A stretch of DNA of 64,000 nt from positions 372,001 to 436,000 of the forward strand of contig NZ_CAKKMS010000003.1 of assembly GCF_918698245.1 (NCBI RefSeq), read 5' to 3'. This DNA is from Pedobacter sp. Bi126 (GTDB lineage Bacteria; Bacteroidota; Bacteroidia; Sphingobacteriales; Sphingobacteriaceae). The position numbers were made by a program, and so were the translations under genes. The notes under the pieces are model-generated. The model did not search any database. It worked only from the letters and a program-made list of their open reading frames with translations, and was not told the origin of the DNA. How positions within the stretch are numbered: position 1 is the first letter of the stretch; every line of letters begins with the position of its first letter. Of the stretch, positions 18,525 to 26,803 are shown piece by piece.

Positions 18525-19139
18525 TTACTTCTCCAAAACTTCTTTCACCAATTCCCGATTCGGCTTACTCACCGGAATTTTATCGCCACTATCCATTAAA
18601 AGTGTTCCACCATCTTCTTTAAGCCAGCTTTTTACAAATTTCGGGTTAACCAAATGGCTTTGATGTGTCCGCACAAAACCGTGGGGTTTGAGCAGATCGG
18701 AATATTCTTTTAATGACTTCGAAATCAGCAGCTGATCGCCGTTAATAAAAAAGAAGTTGGTATAGTTGTTATCCGCTTCGCACCTGATGATTTCTTCAAT
18801 ACCAACATACCTAATTTCATTCTGTTGAGGTAACGCTATCCTGGTAACTCCTTTAACGGTATCCTTTTTGTCGATTCTTTCTTCAATTGTAGGATTTTGA
18901 TAAGCAAGCGGAGGTGCAAAGTTTATGGCTACTGTATTCGGAGCAGCGTTTGATGACGTGTTCCGGTTTTTTTTAATCAAAAAGTAGATCAGCATAAAAA
19001 TGCCACCAAAAAACCCGAAAAAGACGAGGCCTGCTATCAAGAGCATTATTATTTCGGGTGCCCCTAGCATAGCAGCATAAGCTGCCTGTATGCCATACAC
19101 AACAATAAAAGTTACCCCGAAAACTATCTTATTTTTCAT
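18525..19139 (-). CDS. Membrane-anchored LytTR DNA-binding regulator
   Basis: A 204-residue protein. Residues 1-60 hold two hydrophobic segments (IVFGVTFIVVYGIQAAYAAM and an IIMLLIAGLVFFGFFGGIFMLIYFLI segment), then a linker, then a LytTR domain (about 105-200: YVGIEEIIRCEADNNYTNFFF, KSLKEYSDLL, FVRTHQSHLVNPKFV). LytTR domains bind DNA directly. There is no receiver domain, so the signal may come through the membrane part. Its first 11 nt overlap the end of a small gene encoding a paralogue of that membrane part (19129-19323). Confidence 0.88.
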   Translation of the reverse strand: MKNKIVFGVTFIVVYGIQAAYAAMLGAPEIIMLLIAGLVFFGFFGGIFMLIYFLIKKNRNTSSNAAPNTVAINFAPPLAYQNPTIEERIDKKDTVKGVTRIALPQQNEIRYVGIEEIIRCEADNNYTNFFFINGDQLLISKSLKEYSDLLKPHGFVRTHQSHLVNPKFVKSWLKEDGGTLLMDSGDKIPVSKPNRELVKEVLEK

Positions 19140-19323
19140 TTTCTACCCGCTTAGATCTTTTGAATAAATATATACATAAGAAAACAAAGCCTATCATTAC
19201 AGCTATTGAGATAAAGCCCACCATAATGAGGAGGATTATTTCGGGTCCACCAATAGTTGCAGCATGGACAATTTGCAGGCCTATAAAAATGATAAAAAAG
19301 AATAAAAATAATAATTGTTTCAT
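19129..19323 (-). CDS. Small membrane protein, paralogue of the LytTR membrane domain
   Basis: A 64-residue protein made of two hydrophobic segments and a basic tail (LYLFKRSKRVENEK-like end). Its middle, GLQIVHAATIGGPEIILLIM, lines up with GIQAAYAAMLGAPEIIMLLI of the LytTR protein encoded just downstream with an 11-nt overlap. The two genes are therefore translationally coupled and share an ancestor for the membrane part. It probably partners or modulates the regulator in the membrane (inference). Confidence 0.75.
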   Translation of the reverse strand: MKQLLFLFFFIIFIGLQIVHAATIGGPEIILLIMVGFISIAVMIGFVFLCIYLFKRSKRVENEK

Positions 19324-19345
19324 GTTGATTGATTTAAATGTTCAG

Positions 19346-19353
19346 CAAAACTA
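19346..19353 (-). promoter_or_regulatory. -7 promoter element of the LytTR operon
   Basis: Minus strand TAGTTTTG, matching TAnnTTTG, 22 nt upstream of the small membrane protein gene. A minus-strand TTG lies 24 nt further upstream (19378-19380), slightly beyond usual spacing. Confidence 0.5.
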
Positions 19354-19442
19354 GTGACGCGTTATCCATTTAAAAATCAACATTGAGAATAAGTCGGTTT
19401 GCGATGAGGATTGATGGGTAGACTTTTAGTATTTTACGAGGG

Positions 19443-19512
19443 CTGTCATAGTCGAAGACCATTATACCGGGAGAATCAAAAAAAGATCCTTCGACTACGC
19501 TCAGGATGACAC
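19443..19512. repeat. REP-like inverted repeat
   Basis: CTGTCATAGTCGAAG at the left and CCTTCGACTACGCTCAGGATGACA at the right form an imperfect palindrome of the local REP-like family, between two minus-strand genes. Confidence 0.6.
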
Positions 19513-19553
19513 CTCTATTTTTGACTTATCCTTGAACCAAATAGTGTTGAATA

Positions 19554-19904
19554 CTATCCTCCGGCTTTCTTTACTTTATAGCCATCTTTCTGCAAGATAC
19601 CCATTACTTTATCGCGTACATCGCCCTGGATCATGATTTCGCCGTCTTTAACTGAGCCACCTACACCACATTTGGTTTTAAGCATTTTGCCCAATACTTC
19701 TAAATCTTCAGTACGCCCTCTAAAACCGGTAATTAAAGTTACCGCCTTACCACCACGGTTCTTTTTATCGAGCATTACCCTTAAATCCTGTTGATTGTTT
19801 GGCGAAGTAACGGTATCATCAACTTCTTCTTCGTATTCGAATTCTGGATTGGTAGAATACATAATTCCGCCAAGATCACTTAAACTATTTTTCTTTGGTT
19901 TCAT
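19554..19904 (-). CDS. SUI1/eIF1-like translation factor (YciH family)
   Basis: A 116-residue protein with a flexible acidic N-terminus (EFEYEEEVDD) and a C-terminal SUI1 domain: LDKKNRGGKAVTLITGF, LKTKCGVGGSVKDGEIMIQGD, then KDGYKVKKAGG. Bacterial SUI1 proteins such as E. coli YciH associate with the small ribosomal subunit and affect start-codon fidelity, though their physiological role is not settled. It stands alone. Confidence 0.92.
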   Translation of the reverse strand: MKPKKNSLSDLGGIMYSTNPEFEYEEEVDDTVTSPNNQQDLRVMLDKKNRGGKAVTLITGFRGRTEDLEVLGKMLKTKCGVGGSVKDGEIMIQGDVRDKVMGILQKDGYKVKKAGG

Positions 19905-20033
19905 GTTTTATAAAAGTTCATTGGTTCACTGGCCATTGGTTCATTAGTCAATAGTCCATGGTTGATAGTTTGATGGTTCATGGCCTAATCACCTTCAACC
20001 GCTACGCCAAACACTCAACGCCTAGCGCCACAC

Positions 20034-20936
20034 TCAAGGAACAATTACTTTGAGCGAAAGTGGATTTACTACTGCGTGTATCTCTATCCCCATTTGTAAA
20101 GGCTCGCCATCTACATGCACTGCGCCAGCTTTTTCTCTGGTAATTTTAATGTTTTTGCCTTTAATAATTTCAATCATATCTGATGTTTCGGCCTTCCCCC
20201 TTAACATTACATAACCCAATAATGGCAATTTTATTATCGGGAAAGGTTTAATAATGCAAACATCGAGCAAGCCATCTTTTACCGAAGCGTTAGGTGCGAT
20301 ATAAACATCGTTGCCATACTGCGATGAATTGGCTATGCTAATGGCAAAAGCTTTTCTGGTATATTGAGCACCATCAATATTAATGAGATAAGTTTGGGCT
20401 TTATAGTTAAAAACCTCCTTAAAACCCAGCTTTACATAACCTGATAGGCCGCGTTTTTTATCTTTCGAAAAAACAGCGCTCAAATGGGCATCGAAGCCCA
20501 TACCCGCCAGATTAAAAAAACATTTGTTATTAAACTCGGCAGTATCAATCTCATCAACCTTAAAATTATTGATCAGGGAAAGTGCATACCTTAAATTTTT
20601 CGATATTCTTAAAAACCGGGCGAGGCCGTTTCCTGATCCAAGCGGTAAAATTCCCAAAATCTTTTTGTGTTTTAATACTTTACTTGCTACCTCGTTAATG
20701 GTGCCATCGCCCCCTGCAGCAACAATTACATCGAAATTTTTAGTCGCAGCTTCATCTGCCAATTCGCCGGCATGACCAACATATTCGCTAAAAACAAAGT
20801 TTGGGCTAAACTTTTCCTTATCCAGATATTGATCAATAAAATCAGGGATACGTAATTTCCCTCGCCCACCGGAGATAGGGTTTATAATAAAGAGGATATT
20901 GATCTTTGTGTGCAAAGTGTAAGAATGAATGCACAA
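20034..20936 (-). CDS. Diacylglycerol/lipid kinase, YegS/BmrU family
   Basis: A 300-residue lipid kinase. The catalytic N-terminal domain has the phosphate-binding pattern FIINPISGGRGK, AAGGDGTINEVAS and LPLGSGNGLARFLRI. The C-terminal beta domain carries PNASVKDGLLDVCIIKPF and AVHVDGEP. Such enzymes phosphorylate diacylglycerol or related lipids with ATP at the membrane. The N-terminus has about ten residues before the first strand (MCIHSYTLHTK), a little longer than usual, so the exact start is uncertain. It is divergent from metK. Confidence 0.9.
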   Translation of the reverse strand: MCIHSYTLHTKINILFIINPISGGRGKLRIPDFIDQYLDKEKFSPNFVFSEYVGHAGELADEAATKNFDVIVAAGGDGTINEVASKVLKHKKILGILPLGSGNGLARFLRISKNLRYALSLINNFKVDEIDTAEFNNKCFFNLAGMGFDAHLSAVFSKDKKRGLSGYVKLGFKEVFNYKAQTYLINIDGAQYTRKAFAISIANSSQYGNDVYIAPNASVKDGLLDVCIIKPFPIIKLPLLGYVMLRGKAETSDMIEIIKGKNIKITREKAGAVHVDGEPLQMGIEIHAVVNPLSLKVIVP

Positions 20937-20951
20937 AATAATCTATAATTT

Positions 20952-20979
20952 TTGAAATAAAGAAAATATGCTAATTTTG
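20952..20979 (+). promoter_or_regulatory. Promoter of the metK leader
   Basis: A TTTG (20951-20954) and a perfect -7 box TAATTTTG (20972-20979) are 17 nt apart, matching the Bacteroidota promoter layout. Transcription would start near 20986, directly before the structured leader at 20991-21070. Confidence 0.65.
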
Positions 20980-20990
20980 CAGCAGTAAAA

Positions 20991-21070
20991 AAGTGGATTG
21001 ATTTGCTATCCCGACACCTCGGGACCGGATTGCAACCACTTAAAAAAATTGCTAATGCCTCCTTTCAATC
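20991..21070 (+). promoter_or_regulatory. Structured metK leader, S-box-like SAM riboswitch candidate
   Basis: The leader holds GGATTGCAACC (21027-21037) and TTGCTAATGCC (21049-21059), close to the GGCAACC and GTGCTAAxTCC core blocks of SAM-I (S-box) riboswitches. Several helices are possible: TCCCGA/TCGGGA hairpin (21009-21014 with 21019-21024); AAGTGG (20991-20996) and TTGC (21003-21006) pairing with the continuous GCAACCACTT (21032-21041); and GATTGA (20996-21001) with TCAATC (21065-21070). It lies directly between a promoter and metK, where SAM feedback is expected. The usual S-box P2 arm is not seen, so this is a variant or a different class. Confidence 0.6.
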
Positions 21071-21140
21071 ATTTAAACACCTGTTTCCAAGGGGTTTGGC
21101 AAGTATTAATTTGTTTATTTACCATTAATTTATTTAATAA

Positions 21141-22391
21141 ATGTCATATTTATTTACATCAGAATCTGTTTCTGAAGGCCACCCAGATAAAATCGCCGAT
21201 CAAATTTCGGATGCATTAATTGATAACTTCTTAGCATTCGATCCAGAATCAAAGGTTGCTTGCGAAACTTTGGTAACTACTGGTCAGGTTATTTTGGCTG
21301 GTGAGGTAAAATCTAAAACATATTTAGATGTACAACAGATTGCCCGCGATGTAATCAAGAAAATTGGTTACACCAAAAGCGAGTATATGTTTGAGGCCAA
21401 CTCTTGCGGAATTTTATCAGCAATACACGAGCAATCTCAAGATATTAACCAAGGTGTAGATAGAAGCAACAAAGAAGAACAAGGTGCTGGCGATCAAGGT
21501 ATGATGTTTGGTTACGCAACAAACGAAACCGAAGATTATATGCCTTTGGCATTAAACCTTTCTCATAAATTATTACAGGAACTTGCTGTTCTGCGCCGCG
21601 AAAATAACGAAATCTCATATTTACGCCCGGATGCAAAAAGCCAGGTTACTTTAGAGTACGACGATAACAATAAACCCGTGCGTATCGATGCGATTGTAAT
21701 TTCTACACAACATGACGATTTTGATGAAGAGGCAACAATGTTGGCTAAAATCAAAACTGATTTAGTGAATATCCTGATCCCAAGAATTATCAAAAGTAAT
21801 CCTGCATACGCACATTTATTTAATGATAAAATTGAATACCACATTAATCCGACCGGTAAATTTGTAATTGGTGGCCCGCATGGCGATACTGGTTTAACAG
21901 GAAGAAAAATCATTGTTGATACTTACGGTGGTAAAGGTGCACATGGTGGTGGTGCTTTCTCTGGTAAAGATCCAAGTAAAGTAGATAGAAGTGCGGCTTA
22001 TGCTACACGCCATATCGCTAAAAATTTAGTGGCTGCTGGTGTGGCTGACGAAATTTTGGTTCAGGTATCGTACGCTATCGGTGTTGCAAAACCAATGGGT
22101 ATTTACATCAATACTTACGGTACTGGTAAGGTGGGTAAAACGGATGGCGAAATTGCTAAAATTGTAGAATCGATTTTCGATATGCGTCCTTACTTTATTG
22201 AGCAACGTTTGAAATTAAGAAACCCAATTTATAGCGAAACTGCTGCTTATGGGCACATGGGCCGTACGCCAGAAACGGTTACCAAAACTTTCAGAACACC
22301 AAACGGTGAAGAAAAAACAGTTACGGTTGATCTTTTCACTTGGGAGAAATTAGATTACGTGGATCAGGTTAAAACTGCTTTCGGCATTTAA
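21141..22391 (+). CDS. metK: S-adenosylmethionine synthase
   Basis: A 416-residue methionine adenosyltransferase, which makes SAM from methionine and ATP. Family landmarks are [20 protein letters not shown] at the N-terminus, [15 protein letters not shown], and the phosphate-binding [20 protein letters not shown], followed by [11 protein letters not shown]. Length is normal for Bacteroidota, which carry slightly longer versions than E. coli. It is expressed from a promoter at 20952-20979 through a structured leader and ends at a strong terminator. Confidence 0.98.
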   Translation: MSYLFTSESVSEGHPDKIADQISDALIDNFLAFDPESKVACETLVTTGQVILAGEVKSKTYLDVQQIARDVIKKIGYTKSEYMFEANSCGILSAIHEQSQDINQGVDRSNKEEQGAGDQGMMFGYATNETEDYMPLALNLSHKLLQELAVLRRENNEISYLRPDAKSQVTLEYDDNNKPVRIDAIVISTQHDDFDEEATMLAKIKTDLVNILIPRIIKSNPAYAHLFNDKIEYHINPTGKFVIGGPHGDTGLTGRKIIVDTYGGKGAHGGGAFSGKDPSKVDRSAAYATRHIAKNLVAAGVADEILVQVSYAIGVAKPMGIYINTYGTGKVGKTDGEIAKIVESIFDMRPYFIEQRLKLRNPIYSETAAYGHMGRTPETVTKTFRTPNGEEKTVTVDLFTWEKLDYVDQVKTAFGI

Positions 22392-22415
22392 TTCTTTAAA
22401 TAAATTTATAGAAGA

Positions 22416-22448
22416 GGCGTTTTGCAGCATTGCAGAACGCCTTTTTTT
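22416..22448 (+). terminator. metK terminator
   Basis: GGCGTTTTGCA (22416-22426) pairs with TGCAGAACGCC (22431-22441) with one G-U pair and a 4-nt loop, followed by seven T. It is 24 nt after the metK stop. Confidence 0.9.
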
Positions 22449-22570
22449 GTGGTCTGCGCGTAACTTATGAAGTTTAGGGGGCTAGTGGGTAGGCAAAACT
22501 TCGTAAGTAGGCTGTGCTTGGCCGATTCCAATATTTGTGAGCCATCAAGCAACAGAAAAATTAATTGATA

Positions 22571-22666
22571 CTTTTTTGAAAAGCAAGGTTCTGTGTACAT
22601 TGGCTCCGAAAGCCCCGCCATCCGCTTTACCTCTCTGCGTTCGGTGCCCGCTTCTGTCAGGTTTAT
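22571..22666 (-). repeat. Dispersed repeat unit U3
   Basis: Its reverse complement closely follows U2 (8813-8917): AAACCTGACAGAAGCGGGCA, GCGGGGCTTTCGGAGCC, TGTACACAGAACC and TTGCTTTTCAAAAAA blocks in the same order. Confidence 0.6.
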
Positions 22667-22765
22667 TTAACTTTGGCTGGTGGTTCTTAGGGAGATAATC
22701 CCCTAAGAAATAAATACACTGAAACTGTGCATACTTCCGGTAATAGTAGCAAGGGCCTAACCTAC

Positions 22766-22878
22766 CTAAACCTGATTGAAATGAAAAGCCCGTAAGCCCG
22801 GTCCTTCACCGGGAGCGGACTTGTAATGAAAAGCAGGACTGACATTAAAAAGAGCTTCTGCAATTGCTTTCCAAAAAA
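22766..22878 (+). repeat. Dispersed repeat unit U4
   Basis: Starts CTAAACCTGATTGAAATG, has a CCCGGTCCTTCACCGGG hairpin, then GAAAAGCAGGACTGACATTA and GCTTTCC. The block order equals that of U1 (8581-8692) read on the minus strand. Confidence 0.6.
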
Positions 22879-22948
22879 ATAACTCAAACTCCTCCTTGCT
22901 AGACTTACGAAGTCAGCCTGCGCTACAGTCTTGGTAGACTTCGTAAGT

Positions 22949-25060
22949 TTAGGCCAAATGGTATTTCAGTTCCTGATGGCTGCCCTGTTCAACCACTAAA
23001 CCTTTATCGAGTACAATAATTTTATCGGCATTGTTCAACGTGCTCGATCGGTGCGTAATTACGATTACCGTTTTCTGTTCAGCTTTTAAAAGTTCGATCA
23101 TCCGTTGTACATGTTGCTCCGAAACCGAATCGAGCGATGAAGTAGCTTCATCTAAAATCAGAATTTCCGGATCGCGGTATAAAGCCCTTGCAATGGCAAT
23201 CCGCTGTCTTTGTCCGCCTGATAAAGATGTACCGTTTTCGCCCAAATAAGTCTGAAAGCCTTTAGGTAAAGCCTCAATAAAACCAATTAAACCCAGCTTA
23301 GTGGCAATATCAATAATCCTTTGCATATCGGGTTCTTCTTCGCCAATGGCAATATTGTCGATTACGTTACCAGCAAATAAATCGATCTGCTGAGGCACAA
23401 CCGATACCATTCTACGAAGCGACGAATTGGTAATGTATTTCAGATCATATCTACCAATGCGCACATTGCCGGCCTGTATCGGATAAATATTCTGCAGGAT
23501 CGACATTAAAGTTGATTTTCCTGATCCGCTCTCGCCAACAATGGCTGTAAATTTACCTTGTGGAATGGTTAAATTCAGATTTTCGAAAACGGGTAGTCTT
23601 GCCCCATAGCGGAATGAAACATTTTCGAAATGAATATCCCCGATTTTATCGGCACTCAGTTCAATCTGGTTCTCATCACTTTCACGCTCCAGATCCATAA
23701 TCTCGAATAACCTGTCGGCAGCAATTACCGCATCCTGTACGGTTTTGTTCATTCCGATTAAAGAAGATACTGGGCCTGTAAAATAACCGATCAACGTATA
23801 AAACGACAATAACTCTCCAGGGGTGATCGAATTGCTTAACACATAACCTGCACCCACCCAAAGCAATACAATGGTAATCATGCGCGAAATAAACTCGGTA
23901 GAAGTTCCTGATACAACGGCATTTATATTCGATTTAAAACCTGCCTGGAGCAACTTAATAAAACGGGTTTCGGTTTTATCGTTGGCATGATCTTCTAAGC
24001 CGAAACGTTTAATGGTACCTACAGCGTTTAAGCTCTCTACCAACTGCGATTCGAGCTCGGCAGCATCTTCCATTAACCTCCGTTGCGTACGTTTGTTAAA
24101 TTTATCGGTAATTACATAGATTATTAGGTATAACGGGATAACCGTAAGCGTGATGAGTGCCAATTTCCAGTAGTAGGTAAACATCATGATGAACGAGAAG
24201 AAAACAATAAAAATGTTGACTACAAAATTTACGCATACATCATTTAAAAATGTTCTGATTTTTACCGCATCATTAATCCTCGAAATAATTTCGCCCACCC
24301 GCATGGTATCAAAAAACTGCTGTGGCAAACGGAGCAGGTGTTTGTAGTAGCCTAAAATAAGCTGCGAATCGATTAACTGGCCAGTTTTTAAGGTAAAAAT
24401 TGTTTTTGCAGAGCCAATAAACAGCTGTACCAAAAGAATAACCATCATGGCTATGCTCATCAGGTTTAGCAGATTATGGTTACCATCTACCAGCACAAAA
24501 TCAACTAGTTTTTGAACAAAAATAGAGGTGGATAAACCCAGTACAGTATAAACAATAGCACCAAATAAAACTTGCGTCAGAATGCCTTTGTGCGGTTTGA
24601 TCAAACTCCAAAATCTACCCTGGATTGATTTTTTTTCATTGCCGATCTGAAAGTCTTCTGATGGCAACAATAAGACTAAAGCACCAGTCCATTCCTTTTT
24701 GAATTCATCATGCGTTTTACGGTGCACTTTCCCATCTATAGGGTCCATCACCTCTATAAACTTACTGTTTACTTTGTAAATCACTACATAATGCTGAAGG
24801 ATATCATTCACAATGATATGTGCTATAGCGGGCGTAGGTATTTTAAATAAACTGTCAAAAGGTGCCTTTACTCCTTTCGCTTCAAATCCTAATTTTTGGG
24901 CCGCTTCAACAAGTCCTAAAACGGTTGTACCTTTTTTATCGGTTCCGGCAAGCTGCCTGATGCGGGCAACGGCCAAATCCAATTTATAATGAGCAGCAAT
25001 TGAAGCCAGACAAGCCGCACCACAATCTGTTATATCTCGTTGCTTAACTTTTGTACTCAT
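22949..25060 (-). CDS. Peptidase-containing ABC exporter (C39 family)
   Basis: A 703-residue bacteriocin-type ABC exporter. Residues 1-135 form a C39 cysteine protease domain with Cys13 (DITDCGAACL), His90 (LQHYVVIY) and Asp106 (MDPIDG), which cuts double-glycine leaders. About six membrane segments follow (150-440), then an ATPase domain with Walker A VGESGSGKST, signature LSGGQRQRIAIARAL, Walker B LILDEATSSLD and H-loop VITHRSS. It is the last gene of the peptide, HlyD, exporter operon and should process and export the 68-residue peptide encoded at 26289-26495. Confidence 0.95.
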   Translation of the reverse strand: MSTKVKQRDITDCGAACLASIAAHYKLDLAVARIRQLAGTDKKGTTVLGLVEAAQKLGFEAKGVKAPFDSLFKIPTPAIAHIIVNDILQHYVVIYKVNSKFIEVMDPIDGKVHRKTHDEFKKEWTGALVLLLPSEDFQIGNEKKSIQGRFWSLIKPHKGILTQVLFGAIVYTVLGLSTSIFVQKLVDFVLVDGNHNLLNLMSIAMMVILLVQLFIGSAKTIFTLKTGQLIDSQLILGYYKHLLRLPQQFFDTMRVGEIISRINDAVKIRTFLNDVCVNFVVNIFIVFFSFIMMFTYYWKLALITLTVIPLYLIIYVITDKFNKRTQRRLMEDAAELESQLVESLNAVGTIKRFGLEDHANDKTETRFIKLLQAGFKSNINAVVSGTSTEFISRMITIVLLWVGAGYVLSNSITPGELLSFYTLIGYFTGPVSSLIGMNKTVQDAVIAADRLFEIMDLERESDENQIELSADKIGDIHFENVSFRYGARLPVFENLNLTIPQGKFTAIVGESGSGKSTLMSILQNIYPIQAGNVRIGRYDLKYITNSSLRRMVSVVPQQIDLFAGNVIDNIAIGEEEPDMQRIIDIATKLGLIGFIEALPKGFQTYLGENGTSLSGGQRQRIAIARALYRDPEILILDEATSSLDSVSEQHVQRMIELLKAEQKTVIVITHRSSTLNNADKIIVLDKGLVVEQGSHQELKYHLA

Positions 25061-25065
25061 TGCTT

Positions 25066-26247
25066 CTATGTTTTTTGGATTAAATTCGGATTAACCCAAT
25101 CATCTACCTTATCATAAAGTAATTGATATAAACTGCGGTCGGTTACTTTAAAACGAGCCGTAAAATTCATTCCTTTTTTGAGGTATCCTTTGTAACCGTT
25201 TTTAAGCATCAAAAAATTTTTATCCATTAAACACTTTACCTTAAAAGCAGGCTGGTTACCATTTAAGATCACAATATCGTCTGAAATATCGATCACTTTA
25301 CCTACTGCCAAACCCCACTGGTTATAATTATAGGCATTGATCTGAAAATGCACTTCCTGTCCTTTTCTAATGAGGCCAATATCTGAAGGATTGATATAAC
25401 AGTAGGCGGCCAAACCCGCATCGGGCGAAACCTCTCCTACTTTTTGGTTGGCAAATACGTATGCGCCATTCTGCAAACCGACTAAATTCTGAACTGAACC
25501 ATCTATCGGCGCACGTAATACGTATTGTTTTTTCTGCTCATTAAGCTCTGCCTGCTGGCCCGAAAGTTGGCGCAGCTCATTCCGGTAACCATTGGCTTCG
25601 GTTTGCCATTGGGTTTTATATTTGGTACGCACCATTAAGTAAACCGATTCGGCCTGCTCTAGCTCGTATTTGTATTTTTCGTATTCTGATTGTGTAAGTA
25701 CTTTATTCTGATAGAGCTTACTATAGCGCGCAAAATTGCTCGCGGCCTGTCTTTTTGCAATACCAGCATTTTTTGACTCCTGCACATATTGTTGCCAAGA
25801 AGCCACATATTGGCCGCTTTGCAAATTTGATGATCCCCCGTTAAATGATAACAGCGTGCTAATGTCCTGTAAAAAATGGGTGATCTGGATTTTGCGGGTT
25901 TCAACCAAGGCATCCTGTTGTTTGGGTAAACCCGCATCAATGGCTAAGAGCGTATCGCCCTGCTTAAGTCTTTTATTATCCGAAAGTTTGTACTGTATTA
26001 ACCGGCCATTAACCGGTACAATAAGTTCTGTTTTTTCGATGGTCGATTGTAAAACGCCTGTCCCATTTATACTAATAGGTATTTTAACAAATGGAAGGGC
26101 AATCAAAACAATTAAAATGGCTGCCACGGCAACGATATAAATTAACTGGCTTGATTTACTAATTTGGGAACGGTAAACGAGAGCGGTATTTGAAATTCTT
26201 TCTGTAGAGTAACTGGTTAGCGCCATAGTGTTGAAATCGTAAAGCAT
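25066..26247 (-). CDS. HlyD family membrane-fusion adaptor
   Basis: A 393-residue periplasmic adaptor of type I export systems. One membrane segment lies near residues 35-55 (LIYIVAVAAILIVLIALPFV). It is followed by a lipoyl/beta-barrel start (GTGVLQSTIEKTELIVPVNG), a coiled-coil hairpin (about 95-230), and the returning half (QYVLRAPIDGSVQNL, AYCYINPSDIGLIRKGQEV). A second ATG at 26226 (MALTSYS) is an equally good start. It ends 5 nt before the exporter gene and starts 41 nt after the peptide gene. No outer-membrane TolC partner is in the window. Confidence 0.92.
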   Translation of the reverse strand: MLYDFNTMALTSYSTERISNTALVYRSQISKSSQLIYIVAVAAILIVLIALPFVKIPISINGTGVLQSTIEKTELIVPVNGRLIQYKLSDNKRLKQGDTLLAIDAGLPKQQDALVETRKIQITHFLQDISTLLSFNGGSSNLQSGQYVASWQQYVQESKNAGIAKRQAASNFARYSKLYQNKVLTQSEYEKYKYELEQAESVYLMVRTKYKTQWQTEANGYRNELRQLSGQQAELNEQKKQYVLRAPIDGSVQNLVGLQNGAYVFANQKVGEVSPDAGLAAYCYINPSDIGLIRKGQEVHFQINAYNYNQWGLAVGKVIDISDDIVILNGNQPAFKVKCLMDKNFLMLKNGYKGYLKKGMNFTARFKVTDRSLYQLLYDKVDDWVNPNLIQKT

Positions 26248-26288
26248 CCGCTATTCTGGAAACCAGGACAGCGGATACAATAAATTGC

Positions 26289-26495
26289 TTATAGACTCCA
26301 AACAAGTTTCAAAACATTGGTTACTGTTTTGCTTAAAAATGCTGAAGTGTCTGCACCAACTGCATTTAAAGTTCCTGAAAGAGAAGCTAAAAGTTCGTTT
26401 AATGTATTGTTAACAATACCACCACCTTCAACTTGTGACATTTCAGTTGTGTTCATTTCTTTAACACCAAGATTTTTTAATTCTAAACTTTTCAT
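26289..26495 (-). CDS. Double-glycine leader peptide, bacteriocin-like or signal precursor
   Basis: A 68-residue peptide precursor. Residues 1-25 have the GG-leader pattern LKNLGVKEMNTTEMSQVEGG, the type cut by C39 exporters in Bacteroidota. The remaining 42-43 residues (from IVNNTLNELL onward) are rich in Leu, Val, Thr and Ser, have no cysteine, and end with the hydrophobic KLVWSL. That suggests an amphipathic or membrane-active peptide, or a peptide signal. It is the first gene of the operon with the adaptor and C39 exporter. No immunity gene or tailoring enzyme is visible next to it. Confidence 0.8.
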   Translation of the reverse strand: MKSLELKNLGVKEMNTTEMSQVEGGGIVNNTLNELLASLSGTLNAVGADTSAFLSKTVTNVLKLVWSL

Positions 26496-26803
26496 ACTAG
26501 ATTTTTTTTGAGTTTTAAGATCCCTACTCTTTTGAAGGCTTTTCGGGATGCGCCTGATGCTTGGCCAAACACTTCAACGAATGTAATAATATTAGCTATA
26601 CCGATGTAGTATTAAACACCTAACAAAAACGTAACGACTCGTTAATAACCCCAAAAAAATGCCTCCATCACACAATAAACGCAATCACTACCAAAAAACT
26701 AGGGTATTAGTTTTCATATTCAATTTATTCATTAGCCTGAAACCGCCTTGCATTCTTTTTATTCGCTGATTTTTATTAGTCTGCTTTAAAAAAAACAGCT
26801 TGG
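26496..26803. other. Intergenic region upstream of the peptide operon
   Basis: About 300 bp of AT-rich DNA between exbD and the peptide gene; it must hold the promoter of the peptide operon. I see no exact TAnnTTTG box. A weak inverted repeat, TAATATTA (near 26588) with TAGTATTA (near 26608), is the only symmetric element. No second leader peptide is encoded on the minus strand. Confidence 0.4.

Larger units (their letters stand above)
22449..22948. repeat. Repeat-containing non-coding region
   Basis: About 500 bp without a supportable gene between metK and the peptide exporter. It contains repeat units U3 (22571-22666, minus) and U4 (22766-22878, plus), the same inverted arrangement as U1/U2 near 8.6-8.9 kb, plus AACTTCGTAAGT-type fragments shared with that region (around 22497 and 22935). 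Confidence 0.65.

Noticed and set aside
20998..21219. 73-codon frame in the metK leader
   Set aside because: It crosses the structured leader and runs into metK in another frame; the RNA element explains the sequence better.
22406..22621. 71-codon minus-strand frame after metK
   Set aside because: It spans the metK terminator and repeat unit U3.
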